Assembly (NCBI GenBank): GCA_910587695.1
Contig: CAJUNC010000020.1
Location: 1 to 33,933 of the forward strand
Length of the DNA stretch: 33,933 nt
Origin: an uncultured Lactobacillus sp.
GTDB taxonomy: Bacteria > Bacillota > Bacilli > Lactobacillales > Lactobacillaceae
Direction of reading: 5' to 3'
Part shown: positions 15,701-22,985 of the stretch, in pieces
Layout: each line of letters begins with the position of its first letter
Numbering within the stretch: position 1 is the first letter of the stretch
Position numbers and translations under genes: made by a program
The notes under the pieces: model-generated
Seen by the model: the letters and a program-made list of their open reading frames with translations, nothing else
Databases searched by the model: none
Told to the model about the DNA's origin: nothing

Positions 15701-18578
15701 AAGACTCGATAATCACAAAGCCTGCCACTTTGGCAAGTGGTTTTATAAAATCATCAAAGAGCCAACCTAAAACAGGTTTAGCAGCTTTAACGACACTATG
15801 AACTACCTTAAGAGCTGCTGCTAGTAAGTTAAAGAATTCGGGAATCAAATCAGTGATCGCAAACTTGGCCAGTGGCAATAATACATTCTTATAAGCCCAT
15901 TCAATGCCGTCCCAGACATCTTTTGTAACTGGTCGGATAGATTTAAGCAAGTTGTCGATCGATTGCAATAGCGGAGTAAAATCAAGCTTTTTGGCCCAGT
16001 TGGCTGTATAGTTAGCCATATCACTCAAAGCCCCAAGCATGTCATCAACCATGCCTAAAATCGTCTTAAAGATCGATGTCCCGACATTACCATGTTGCCA
16101 AGCTTTATCGAACTGCCCTGCTAAATTACCAATGGTATTTGAAATACCAGTAAATAATTCGATCAAATGCGCTGCGATCCGTTCACCTGTGCCATCGTTC
16201 CACGCTTCTCTAAATGATGTAGCTATGTGATGTATCAGCTCAAGCACACGATTCAGTGCATCGAAGATAGCTTGAATAAATCTTGTGCCACGATCACCTT
16301 GCTCCCAAGCATTTGCAAATGCTCGCGCAATATCACCAACGATATTAAGCATGTCAGCTAGTAATTGAAGTAGGTTCTCAACAACTTTTTGACCGGTTCC
16401 ATTGTCCCAAACGTGCATAAACGAGTTGCCGACATCGCCTAATAAACGCTTGATCTCAGACCAAGAATATTTAGCAGCATCGATCACAGCTTGTCCTTTT
16501 TCATCCCACGCTTTTTTCATTGGGTCAAAGAGTTCGCCTAAAACTTTTTTGAGCTTGTCGACTGCATCGATCGCACTTTGATAGCCTTCGAGTGGCACAT
16601 TCCAATCAATACCAGGTTGATCACTATCTAGTGAAGTATCATCTTGTGCAGGATCGTCAAAAATAGGTGTATCTTGTTTTTGCTGTGGTGTAAATTTTTC
16701 GAGTGGTTGGCCTTCAAATTTGCTATTATCCTTGTTCTTGTTGTTATCTAGGACATTAAGCTCGTCAAAGCCCATCAAAGATCCTTGCAACTCTTCATTA
16801 GCTTTCTTCGTTTCTTCAAAAGCTTTTTTAGCCTGCTCGTTAGCTGCCTTTATCTTTTCATTTTCGGCAGCGACTGCAGCCGCACCTTCACGATTAGCTT
16901 GTGCGATCTGCTGATTTGCACGTTGAACCGCTTTGGCTTGTTCTTGCTGTTGTTTTTTGACAGCATCACTTGCCTTGTTTGCTGCTTTTGAAGTATCATT
17001 CATAGCTTGCACTTGTTCGTATAAACCACGTGCTCCACTACGAGCGCTAGATAGACTCATACCAGTCAGAGCAGACATGAACTGTGCTATCCAACCAGTA
17101 GCTTTTTGCAATGCACTCATTAGCGCATTGATTGCAGGTAATACATAGCTGTAGATCGGATAGAAAGCCGTTAAAAGATTTACTTTGATCGCATTGAAAC
17201 TACTTGCAAATTGTTTGTTAGTCATAAGCGCTGCGCCCATACCTTGAGCCAACATCATAATTGCTTGATAAAGCAACGTAAACACGATCAATTGGCTAGC
17301 AAGCATACTCATCGCCATTTTGACGCCTTTCAATCGCTCACCTAGCAATGAAGCGCTTGAACTTGCTTTTCGCATTGAAGAACCGCCACTATTACCCATA
17401 CGCTTGAATGATGATGAAAGACCTGAGATCGTATTTCTAAGTCTGCTGAATTTAGAACTCGTTGCAGTAGCTGTGTTTCCTTCTTTAATAAGTTCCGTAT
17501 TGACTTTTGAAGTAACTGCTCTTAATTCATCACCACGCGCACTAACATAGCTATAAGCTTTTGCCAGCTCGTCATTTCGAGCGATCAATCGTGTGTATTC
17601 TTTCTCAGCAGATTTAATTTTAGGGTTCTTGTTAGATGGTTTACCCATAATCTCATCAGTTTGGCGAAGTTTTGCGATTGAACGTCTAACTTTTTCGATC
17701 TGATCTTCGTTACGATCCATTTCGTTTGCGATCTTCTTTAACGAATCGGGGATCGTATCAAACTCCTGCTTCATTTCTTGAGCAAGAGCTTTAGCTTGGT
17801 TTTGGAATCTTTCCATCTTAACTTGTGCATCGGCGATCTGATTATCAAGCTTTAAAGCTTTGACTTGGCTACCTTGCTTGCTCATGTCAAGATCATCTTT
17901 GCTAGCTGTCAGCGCTTGGATCTTACGTTGCATTGATCTAGCTTGATCCATCTTCTGGTTGATGTGAGAAACTAGTTCGTCAACCTCTTTTTTGGCTCTA
18001 ACAGCTTCTTTTTGAATTTCGTCATCGATCCCAAAATCAACTTCTCTTTTTGGCATATAAGGTTGTAGCTTTTCTTCTTCTGTTTTAATTCGAGGTGTGG
18101 TTTGCTTTTTAATGGTCTCACTGTCAACTTTAGGTTTAGGAATATCGCCAACGCTTTCGCGCGCAACTTTAGTCTGATTTGCAATGCGTTGTTGCATGTT
18201 AGATGCTTCTTGCAGTCTTGCGGTCAAACTATCTAAACCTTTTTCTGACGCATTGACTGCATCTTTAGAGCTTTCGACCTGCGCTTTGTTGCCTTCAACG
18301 ATCTTTTCTGTAGCTTTATCTTGCACTTCGATAGTCTTTTCAATCGCTTTTTGCTTGTCCTTTTCAGCTTCTGAACGGCGTTGAACCTCTTCTTTTGCTG
18401 AATCGCTAGACTTAGATAGTGTTTCACCAAAAGATTGACGAATGCGGTCCAAGTTGCCTTGAACCTTCATTTGCATATCACCAGTTTTTTGACCGATCAG
18501 CGCTGTGAACTCATCCATTTTTTGGATAACATCACCATAATTAGCCTTAAATCTCAGTTCAAGTTCTTCAAGATTCAC
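12777..18578 (-). CDS. tmp: Tape measure protein with C-terminal lytic transglycosylase domain
   Basis: This roughly 1930-residue protein sets tail length. Its first 600 residues are charged coiled coil. Hydrophobic segments near MAMSMLASQLIVFTLLYQAI and in the middle are usual for tape measures. Two repeat blocks are visible: five units of about 38 residues around AWxxGxxGT (DNA 15975-16430) and six units of about 44 residues with a conserved W (14225-14980). Near the C-terminus a soluble lytic transglycosylase-like domain has the catalytic Glu in RQIQTESGGNERAIG, GLLQTKPGTFRAYA and the AAINYAKSRYG helix; it probably opens the wall during DNA entry. I prefer the GTG at 18578 with GGGGGTG upstream; a GTG at 18587 is possible. 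It overlaps the chaperone gene end by about 11 bp. Confidence 0.93.
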   Translation of the reverse strand: MNLEELELRFKANYGDVIQKMDEFTALIGQKTGDMQMKVQGNLDRIRQSFGETLSKSSDSAKEEVQRRSEAEKDKQKAIEKTIEVQDKATEKIVEGNKAQVESSKDAVNASEKGLDSLTARLQEASNMQQRIANQTKVARESVGDIPKPKVDSETIKKQTTPRIKTEEEKLQPYMPKREVDFGIDDEIQKEAVRAKKEVDELVSHINQKMDQARSMQRKIQALTASKDDLDMSKQGSQVKALKLDNQIADAQVKMERFQNQAKALAQEMKQEFDTIPDSLKKIANEMDRNEDQIEKVRRSIAKLRQTDEIMGKPSNKNPKIKSAEKEYTRLIARNDELAKAYSYVSARGDELRAVTSKVNTELIKEGNTATATSSKFSRLRNTISGLSSSFKRMGNSGGSSMRKASSSASLLGERLKGVKMAMSMLASQLIVFTLLYQAIMMLAQGMGAALMTNKQFASSFNAIKVNLLTAFYPIYSYVLPAINALMSALQKATGWIAQFMSALTGMSLSSARSGARGLYEQVQAMNDTSKAANKASDAVKKQQQEQAKAVQRANQQIAQANREGAAAVAAENEKIKAANEQAKKAFEETKKANEELQGSLMGFDELNVLDNNKNKDNSKFEGQPLEKFTPQQKQDTPIFDDPAQDDTSLDSDQPGIDWNVPLEGYQSAIDAVDKLKKVLGELFDPMKKAWDEKGQAVIDAAKYSWSEIKRLLGDVGNSFMHVWDNGTGQKVVENLLQLLADMLNIVGDIARAFANAWEQGDRGTRFIQAIFDALNRVLELIHHIATSFREAWNDGTGERIAAHLIELFTGISNTIGNLAGQFDKAWQHGNVGTSIFKTILGMVDDMLGALSDMANYTANWAKKLDFTPLLQSIDNLLKSIRPVTKDVWDGIEWAYKNVLLPLAKFAITDLIPEFFNLLAAALKVVHSVVKAAKPVLGWLFDDFIKPLAKVAGFVIIESLKLLTKALEGLSDWVDKHQTAVKVMTGTLLTLFGIKIAGSVISGIKNFIDTIKILSMLKFDKLKAGAKYADDLLGVVIDFGKHPITKIKEITKLTFGNIKTGYTNAKNLWGEVNKSWQNSNLAQTDFLKSVRSSIKSGEPMKLGQKLGTGLSGAMIAVTSGIDIYKGIKAKNKEDKFQNFGSGIGGAIGGGIGLYFGGPLGAAIGQQVGSFIGKWGGIGASKFGDGWSKYGKGKKPKDWVEAIGFKSHEILDNFTSWAKSVGKDINTNITKGKKEVQKASSNLGKWSTDFISGTKKTLSKWASDIGSNINKDVEKGKKFATSAGNKVKSWTTDFIKDAKKKIHEWSSSIGSNVNSSVETGKHLAQNAGSKLKNWTTDFRESASGLVRSWASGLGDHINNGSESSRTNATNAGRKLSEWTRSFFGGANSSISSWAGGLGGHVDSGMGNAYNSAVNAGKRLGNWVSDFRHSTARTLSDWAGGLGDTIGNGITRGLQSIKNAVGRVVDAIVTPVKNATGKIKDGIDWVLNKLGGGSLNWGFFNWSSYETGTENHPGGLALVNDQVGDIYRESYELPNGEQGLFPAQRNFLTYLPAGTKVKTATSTANELSGMIPKYAGGIGNFNFDFSGISKALSGLGNIFSGVGSFFGGVIDELEGVMDDIAHPGKLVDYIVNKFVTFDWGLGEAPLKLAKGAVNEEKKGMMNWAKDIIKKFGGSTRQTGPGAEGWRSAVKKALRENGLPTTAAYVDAWVRQIQTESGGNERAIGGDDGLAEGNATGLLQTKPGTFRAYAFPGHGNIMKGYDNMLAAINYAKSRYGSDMLAVIGHGHGYERGGLIAKHGFYEIGEGDKPEMVVPLSDRELGMQRINQAINFMNQNFGGGLQLPASLSKGDSIGSSIYAEDHSDESSVAKSGGFKQMSENLVNAIVQALQMQQSSNNNGKPVDLHLNIKIGDESFGEHAIKGINAINQRNGRNMLNI
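14225..14980 (-). repeat. Six about 44-residue W-containing repeats in the tape measure gene
   Basis: Units follow the pattern xKLxxWTxDFxxxxxxxIxxWAxxxGxxIxxxxxxGxxxAxxAG. Examples are LGKWSTDFISGTKKTLSKW, VKSWTTDFIKDAKKKIHEW, LKNWTTDFRESASGLVRSW and LGNWVSDFRHSTARTLSDW. A 44-residue period equals four 11-residue turns, the periodicity reported for siphoviral tape measures, so the block probably packs as helices with the tail tube stack. Changes in repeat number would change tail length. Confidence 0.75.
15975..16430 (-). repeat. About 38-residue AWxxG repeats in the tape measure gene
   Basis: Four clear units carry HVWDNGTGQKV, NAWEQGDRGTRFI, EAWNDGTGERIA and KAWQHGNVGTSIF, each followed by a helix of about 25 residues. 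A fifth, degenerate unit ends in YTANWAKKLD. AWxxGxxGxxxxxxI modules recur in Gram-positive tape measures. The block lies N-terminal to the 44-residue repeats and to the hydrophobic middle of the protein. Confidence 0.7.
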
Positions 18579-19376
18579 TCTCCACACCCCCTTTTTTATC
18601 TTCGTTAAATTGTCTTATCCGCTGCGCTTGTTGCATGAATAATGCTTGATCTTTCTTCCAATCGCTATCTTCTTGTGATTCTTGCTCAGCTTGATCAACA
18701 TCATCCCGAATGAATGGATAAGCTTCTTCAGCTTTTGGCATTTTAGCTGGATCATTGACTGCAAAAGCTACTAACTCACTTAATCTGTGATCCATATATG
18801 CTTTAGCACGCCATTCCTCTAATCGACGCTTGTTGTTAGCTTTGATTTGGGTCATGATCTCTAATAAGTCCATATCCCAAAATCGCTCGGCATCAATACC
18901 AGACTGGACCGCGATCGGATACAACTCTTCAAAGAATTGTGAGACAGTCGTAAAATTGGTCTGCTCAGTTTCTACAGAAGGGAGTCTTCTGTTGGTTCTT
19001 CTGCTTCGAGAGATACCGATTCCGAATCGATCTTCGTATTCTTGTCCTTCTTCCCGAAAAAACCAGATAGCTCAAGCAACTCCATTAAATCGTTAAATAA
19101 TTCCATAGTCGTATGCCCTTGATCTAAGTACTTTTCAAAAGCTTTGACGATCTTAGCATCGGTCACACCAGCTGTTTGATTTGCGCTTTGTAACACGATC
19201 AAGATCTCATTTACCGGTGGTAACTTGTTTCCGCCTTGACTATCCATGAAAAGAGAAAGCATTGACTTTCCTAAACGTTTTTCAGCGTTAAAGATCTCAC
19301 GTCCGCCCAAGCGCAAACTTAATTCAAGATCTCCAAATTCCATTTTCTTAGTTGCTTTTTTAATTGATGTTGCCAT
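18568..19376 (-). CDS. Tail assembly chaperone, long form made by -1 frameshift (gpGT-like)
   Basis: The frame that opens after the slippery site at 19062-19056 has no stop until 18568. It would add about 165 residues to the short chaperone. The extension includes EELYPIAVQSGIDAERFWDM and ends in an acidic, glutamine-rich tail (DQALFMQQAQRIRQF). This equals the lambda gpG/gpGT layout: two chaperone forms, upstream of the tape measure, that coat it and recruit tail tube subunits. A separate start for the second frame (TTG at 18924) has no ribosome binding site, which favours frameshifting. The coordinates cover both frames. Confidence 0.8.
18972..19376 (-). CDS. Tail assembly chaperone, short form (gpG-like)
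   Basis: The 134-residue protein starts MATSIKKATKKMEFGDLELS, with AAGGAG 9 nt upstream. It contains LRLGGREIFNAEKRLGKSML and KIVKAFEKYLDQGHTTMELF, which resemble the small tail tube assembly chaperones of Firmicutes phages. Its zero frame passes the slippery heptamer T TTT TTC and ends in an acidic tail (SVSLEAEEPTEDSLL). It lies between the tail tube gene and the tape measure. A terminator at 19411-19444 separates it from the tail tube gene. Confidence 0.85.
   Translation of the reverse strand: MATSIKKATKKMEFGDLELSLRLGGREIFNAEKRLGKSMLSLFMDSQGGNKLPPVNEILIVLQSANQTAGVTDAKIVKAFEKYLDQGHTTMELFNDLMELLELSGFFGKKDKNTKIDSESVSLEAEEPTEDSLL
19056..19062 (-). other. -1 ribosomal frameshift slippery site
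   Basis: On the minus strand the zero frame reads GGT TTT TTC GGG, giving the canonical X XXY YYZ heptamer T TTT TTC at 19062-19056. The -1 frame is open for the rest of the second chaperone gene. Slippery sites at this position are a conserved feature of siphoviral tail chaperones. Confidence 0.8.
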
Positions 19377-19410
19377 ATTACAAAACTCCTTAATATATAT
19401 ATTTATTTAA

Positions 19411-19444
19411 TAAAAATAGATGCAGGACTCGAACCTGCATCTAT
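19411..19444 (-). terminator. Terminator after the tail tube gene, with a T-loop-like hairpin
   Basis: On the minus strand a perfect 11-bp stem, ATAGATGCAGG (19444-19434) with 19426-19416, has the 7-nt loop TTCGAGT and is followed by five T. It lies 10 bp past the tail tube stop. A terminator here would lower transcription of the tape measure and later genes relative to the abundant tail tube protein. The loop and its closing G-C pair also match a tRNA T-arm (TTCRANY). Confidence 0.75.
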
Positions 19445-19453
19445 CGAAATGTG

Positions 19454-19942
19454 TTAGTCAGATGATACTGTTGCTGTCGCTGCTTTAAAGTGTGGCCCGT
19501 CAGAAACAGTGATCGTGATTGTGTAACCTAAAGGCCCGTTAACTGCAACAGAGGCAAATTTAATATTATAAGAGCCACGCATTGTTGCTGTCATACCATC
19601 TGGATAAGTAACTTTCCATTGATATTGCTTACGATCACCAGCTTCAGCCAACGCTTTTGCGAAGCTTGGGCCCTTATAAACTACTTGAAATTGTACGTTA
19701 GAAGCATTTTGAATGCCTTCAACTTGTTTCCGGCGATCATCAGCCAAAGTAGTAACGTCAACTTTTTCAGTGTCCCCACCTAATTCAGGGACCGTTTTAA
19801 TGTCGGCAAATTCTTCCCATGTTGTACCATCAGAAGATCGTTCCAGCTTAGTACCGGTACCCACAAGACCTTCTGTATTGTCGATCGCAAAGCGTTGCAA
19901 ATCTAACGCTAAGGTATCGCTATAAAGTTTTACATTTTTCAT
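19454..19942 (-). CDS. Major tail tube protein with N-terminal LDLQRFA motif
   Basis: This 162-residue protein forms the tail tube. Features fit the family: KLERSSDGTTWEEFADIKTV, GGDTEKVDVTTLADDRRKQV and the beta-rich GPLGYTITITVSDGP, upstream of the chaperones and tape measure. The start at 19942 has AAAGGA 8 nt upstream; an ATG at 19951 has no spacing. Residues 11-17 read LDLQRFA, the same motif as in the capsid and scaffold proteins here and like the LNLQFFA of ribosomal protein L27, which Prp protease cuts after FA. Cleavage would remove about 17 residues. A motif of this kind in a tail protein is unusual. Confidence 0.88.
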   Translation of the reverse strand: MKNVKLYSDTLALDLQRFAIDNTEGLVGTGTKLERSSDGTTWEEFADIKTVPELGGDTEKVDVTTLADDRRKQVEGIQNASNVQFQVVYKGPSFAKALAEAGDRKQYQWKVTYPDGMTATMRGSYNIKFASVAVNGPLGYTITITVSDGPHFKAATATVSSD

Positions 19943-19947
19943 TTTCT

Positions 19948-20316
19948 TCATCCTTTCTGATAAACCCGACCGCTCGCATTATCAACGATACCGTTAAATA
20001 CGATCACTACTCGAGTTATTCCATTCAAATCTTGATCACCAACGCTATTAGAAAAGCCCATCGCTGAAAACTTAGCAATGAGCTCATCTTTTATTTTTGT
20101 TAGCGATCCTTGATCACTGTACAGATCAATAGTGATCTGCCATTCAGTGTCAGTCTCTTGTTGTTTGTTATCCCGAATATACGATGATTGAGATGTTTTA
20201 TAAATAGCAGTTGGAAACTTTGTAAAGCTATCGGGATAATTTGGTGAGACCGTTTTTAGTTCTGGCATAGCCTTCAAAGTCTTAAAAACTAGCGCTTTGA
20301 CATTATAAATCTCCAT
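19948..20316 (-). CDS. Tail completion/terminator protein
   Basis: The 122-residue protein, starting MEIYNVKALVFKTLKAMPEL, contains FPTAIYKTSQSSYIRDN and TEWQITIDLYSDQGSLTKIK. This fits the gpU/gp17-like tail completion family that caps the tail tube and joins it to the head. It lies directly after the HK97 gp10-like gene (1 bp apart), and its last codons carry the ribosome binding site of the tail tube gene. The order connector, head closure, gp10-like, completion protein, tail tube is the standard siphoviral order, which supports the call. Confidence 0.75.
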   Translation of the reverse strand: MEIYNVKALVFKTLKAMPELKTVSPNYPDSFTKFPTAIYKTSQSSYIRDNKQQETDTEWQITIDLYSDQGSLTKIKDELIAKFSAMGFSNSVGDQDLNGITRVVIVFNGIVDNASGRVYQKG

Positions 20317-20865
20317 CTAATCACCTAGCTTATTTCTAAATTCTTGTTCTACACGTGTTTTGATGATGTTAGGCGCTTCTTTTGCTAGGCGGTCCATCGC
20401 TGGCGTCATGAATTGCCTTGCAGGCTGTCCCGTTGTTCGGTAGAAGTATTTTCCTTTGATCTTGATCTTTGGAATGCCATAGATCTTATTTAGATCAATA
20501 TCAACTTCTTCAGCCGGAATATACCAAGGAGTCTGTCGATATGTGATCGCAATATTGGGTGGCAATTTCTTTGGTGAAGCTTCGCCAACTTTACCAGTCC
20601 CAAATTCACGAAAAATAGCCACCATAGACGAGTTCCACCAACGTGCGATAACCTCATCACCATCTTGTTTAACTTCGTGTTTAAAGCTTCTAGCAAGCTC
20701 TCCTTGAGAATATTTGATGCTTGATTGTAATTCATCAACAGCATATGCTTCAGCTTGTTCGATTGCATCTTCTTGCCCATTCATTGCACCTTCTGCTAAA
20801 ACACCAGGTAATTTATTTAGCTTTGCTTTGAGTTCATCTAAACCATGGATCTCAACGTCAATCAT
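20317..20865 (-). CDS. HK97 gp10-like neck/tail component
   Basis: The 182-residue product begins MIDVEIHGLDELKAKLNKLP and includes AEAYAVDELQSSIKYSQGEL and MVAIFREFGTGKVGEASPKK. IxGLDELxxxLxxLP and the Y/F-x-EFGT motif are hallmarks of HK97 gp10-family proteins, which help join head and tail. The start at 20865 overlaps the previous gene by 8 bp; ATGs at 20874 and 20871 are too close to the AGAGGG site. The C-terminal part (QPARQFMTPAMDRLAKEAPN) also matches the family. Confidence 0.85.
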   Translation of the reverse strand: MIDVEIHGLDELKAKLNKLPGVLAEGAMNGQEDAIEQAEAYAVDELQSSIKYSQGELARSFKHEVKQDGDEVIARWWNSSMVAIFREFGTGKVGEASPKKLPPNIAITYRQTPWYIPAEEVDIDLNKIYGIPKIKIKGKYFYRTTGQPARQFMTPAMDRLAKEAPNIIKTRVEQEFRNKLGD

Positions 20866-21211
20866 GATCATCATCCCTCTTAATGCGCTCTAGCGTGATA
20901 TTCTTGTGCGTCGAAAACTCTTGGATCGCTGTGATCTTATAATCAGGATCTGCAGCTTTATCAGTATATAGACAAATACCAAAGCCTTCACCGTGACTTT
21001 CGCTAAGTTCTGCACCTTGATATTTGCATGCCTTGATGTATTTGATATCCTTGCCGTAAAGTTGAGCATTGACTGTTCCGCCTGCAGATTGAACATTCAT
21101 TCTAATCTCTTTAGGATCACCCCAGCTTTTAATGCTGTAGCCTTCGTCATCCTGAGTGTTTATAGGCTCTTTTAGATAAACTGTTGTTAAGTCACTTTCT
21201 TTTAATCTCAT
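20858..21211 (-). CDS. Head closure (head-tail joining) protein
   Basis: This 117-residue protein reads MRLKESDLTTVYLKEPINTQ and KSWGDPKEIRMNVQSAGGTV, then LYGKDIKYIKACKYQGAELS and DYKITAIQEFSTHKNITLER. The pattern fits the gp16/HK97 head-tail joining family, a beta-barrel that closes the portal pore after packaging. Its ATG overlaps the TGA of the connector gene by 4 bp (ATGA), and its own end overlaps the next start, so this part of the operon is tightly coupled. Confidence 0.8.
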   Translation of the reverse strand: MRLKESDLTTVYLKEPINTQDDEGYSIKSWGDPKEIRMNVQSAGGTVNAQLYGKDIKYIKACKYQGAELSESHGEGFGICLYTDKAADPDYKITAIQEFSTHKNITLERIKRDDDHD

Positions 21212-21519
21212 AACTTTGTCACCTTAGCGATCCGATATTGATTCAATCCCTGTCGAATGTCTTTAGGAATACCCATTTCAAGATAGTTAGTCACACCACC
21301 TTCGACACGTTGCGTCTCACCTTCTAAGCCTAAACGGTTATAATTGACGATCGCCAAACGTTTCGCATAGACATCAAGGTTACCAACTAATTTCTTTTGA
21401 CCAGTATAATCAAGAACTTGCGCAATCGCTTCTTGGATCAAATCGCTCATCAAAACATCGTCACTACTTTTTAGTCTTGCACCTAAGGCGGTAGCCATTT
21501 CAAGTACTTGTTGATCCAC
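21208..21519 (-). CDS. Head-tail connector (adaptor) protein
   Basis: The 103-residue helical protein, DQQVLEMATALGARLKSSDD then LMSDLIQEAIAQVLDYTGQK and YAKRLAIVNYNRLGLEGETQ, fits the gp6/gp15-like adaptor family that binds under the portal. I choose the GTG at 21519, 8 nt after GGAGG; an in-frame TTG at 21534 lies on the ribosome binding site itself. It ends in the ATGA overlap with the head closure gene. Confidence 0.83.
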   Translation of the reverse strand: MDQQVLEMATALGARLKSSDDVLMSDLIQEAIAQVLDYTGQKKLVGNLDVYAKRLAIVNYNRLGLEGETQRVEGGVTNYLEMGIPKDIRQGLNQYRIAKVTKL

Positions 21520-21536
21520 ATTTAATCCCTCCAAAA

Positions 21537-22586
21537 TTAAAGAACTTTAGCTTGGTAAACATCATCAGCACTCGCAAATGATGGAAGCATGGTTGCAGCG
21601 GCTAATACCCAAGTTCCGATCGGATCTTCGCCTGTCTCGTAAACTTTGGCCATAACATTACCAACTTGGGAAATTTGTGCATTGCTTGAAAGCATACGAT
21701 TTTCTTCTGGTGTTGGGCCGTAGATCTTTTGACCAGGTACTTCATCATTGAATAATACGATGCGATCTTCTGGGAAATAATGTTTTGTTGTCATCTTGCC
21801 ATCTTCACCTTCAACACGATATTTACCATCATAAGCTCGAATTACTGGCAAACCTTGGGCAGTCATCCATTGGTCGAGATCAGCTTGACCAACAACACGA
21901 CCGGTATCTTTTCCAAAGATAGCTTCTTTGATCTCAGTACTACGCATCAAAGTACGTAAAACTTTCTTAGAAGTAAGTGCTCGTGTTGGTGTGATATCTA
22001 ACGTATCAGACCAATCTTGCAAATTATCGATGATAGAAGCACTATCACTTCCCCAAAGAGCTTTGCCGGACAATTCTTTTTGGTGCTCTTCTGGTACTTT
22101 ATAATCGATCGCAATACCGTTCTTTTCATCGGTGATCTTACCAGTAGCAAACATTTCCATTGTCATTTGTTCACCACGTGCAAGCACTGCTTGAACCATC
22201 GCATCAATATCATCAAAGACATATTGTTTCAAGTAATTTTCTTCTGCTGTATTACGTGGATAACGTAACTTAACTAGCATTTCTTCTGTGATCTGCACCT
22301 TACGCTTTACGTATGCAAGTTCAGCAGTCATTTTGGTTGCATCCCGGCTACCGATCTCAGCTTCTGTATCGAATGCAGAAATATTTGCGATCGTCGGTAC
22401 TCGACTACCGGCTTTCAAAATGTCTACTTCTAACGTTGGAACTTTTGTAGCTGGGAATAGCGTATCGCCTAATAGATCTCGATATTTACGATTTCGCGTA
22501 TAATCGATGACCGTTTTTTGGTTGAACATGTCAAGGATCGGTGTTGCAAATCGTTGTAAATCTAATTTGATCATTTCTTTTTTCAT
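21537..22586 (-). CDS. Major capsid protein, gpE superfamily, with N-terminal LDLQRFA motif
   Basis: The 349-residue protein forms the icosahedral shell. It matches the phage major capsid gpE type: LFPATKVPTLEVDILKAGSR, EIGSRDATKMTAELAYVKRK, VQAVLARGEQMTMEMFATGK and RIVLFNDEVPGQKIYGPTPE. Its first residues are MKKEMIKLDLQRFATPILDM. The LDLQRFA at residues 8-14 copies the L27 cleavage motif recognised by Prp, and in staphylococcal phage 80alpha capsid and scaffold carry the same kind of motif. Cleavage after RFA would leave TPILDMF as the mature end. AGGAGA precedes the ATG. It follows the scaffold and decoration genes in the usual order. Confidence 0.92.
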   Translation of the reverse strand: MKKEMIKLDLQRFATPILDMFNQKTVIDYTRNRKYRDLLGDTLFPATKVPTLEVDILKAGSRVPTIANISAFDTEAEIGSRDATKMTAELAYVKRKVQITEEMLVKLRYPRNTAEENYLKQYVFDDIDAMVQAVLARGEQMTMEMFATGKITDEKNGIAIDYKVPEEHQKELSGKALWGSDSASIIDNLQDWSDTLDITPTRALTSKKVLRTLMRSTEIKEAIFGKDTGRVVGQADLDQWMTAQGLPVIRAYDGKYRVEGEDGKMTTKHYFPEDRIVLFNDEVPGQKIYGPTPEENRMLSSNAQISQVGNVMAKVYETGEDPIGTWVLAAATMLPSFASADDVYQAKVL

Positions 22587-22613
22587 TTACTATCTTCTCC
22601 TAACTTAATATAA

Positions 22614-22967
22614 TTAATCAGAACTTACGGTCCCAGAAGATTCTAAATCTTTAAAGTGGATCGCCGTCATTGCTTTGATTGCTTCTGCTGAAGGAGCTGG
22701 GTTCAAACGCTTGCTCAATACCCAGCCTTCACGCATAACTGCTACCATTTGCTTAGATTCATCAGATGCCACATATACGTCATTAACTGTGATCCCAATT
22801 GCTTTAGCATCGTTTGTTGGGTAAACCGTTCCGGCAGGTACATATTTACGGCCTTGGTCATCAGTTTGTACATTGTAGTTAGTGCTATCGATCGTTTCTG
22901 GAAAAGCTGTGAATTTTTCAGAAGCTAAAAAATTCAACTGTTTTCCGTTTTGGAATTGTGTGTACAT
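22614..22967 (-). CDS. Head decoration or head-fibre-like protein
   Basis: The 117-residue product starts MYTQFQNGKQLNFLASEKFT with AAAGGAG upstream. It has a GTVYPTNDAKAIGITVNDVY motif and REGWVLSKRLNPAPSAEAIK. The phrase about a feature becoming available at a given time (AIGITVNDVYVASDESKQMV) is typical of small head proteins encoded between scaffold and capsid, called head fibre or capsid decoration proteins. It probably binds the outside of the capsid. The exact family is uncertain. Confidence 0.7.
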   Translation of the reverse strand: MYTQFQNGKQLNFLASEKFTAFPETIDSTNYNVQTDDQGRKYVPAGTVYPTNDAKAIGITVNDVYVASDESKQMVAVMREGWVLSKRLNPAPSAEAIKAMTAIHFKDLESSGTVSSD

Positions 22968-22985
22968 ATAATATTTGCTCCTTTC

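Noticed and set aside
18568..18924. Second tail chaperone as an independent gene starting at a TTG
   Set aside because: No ribosome binding site is present and a canonical slippery site plus an open -1 frame explain its expression better.
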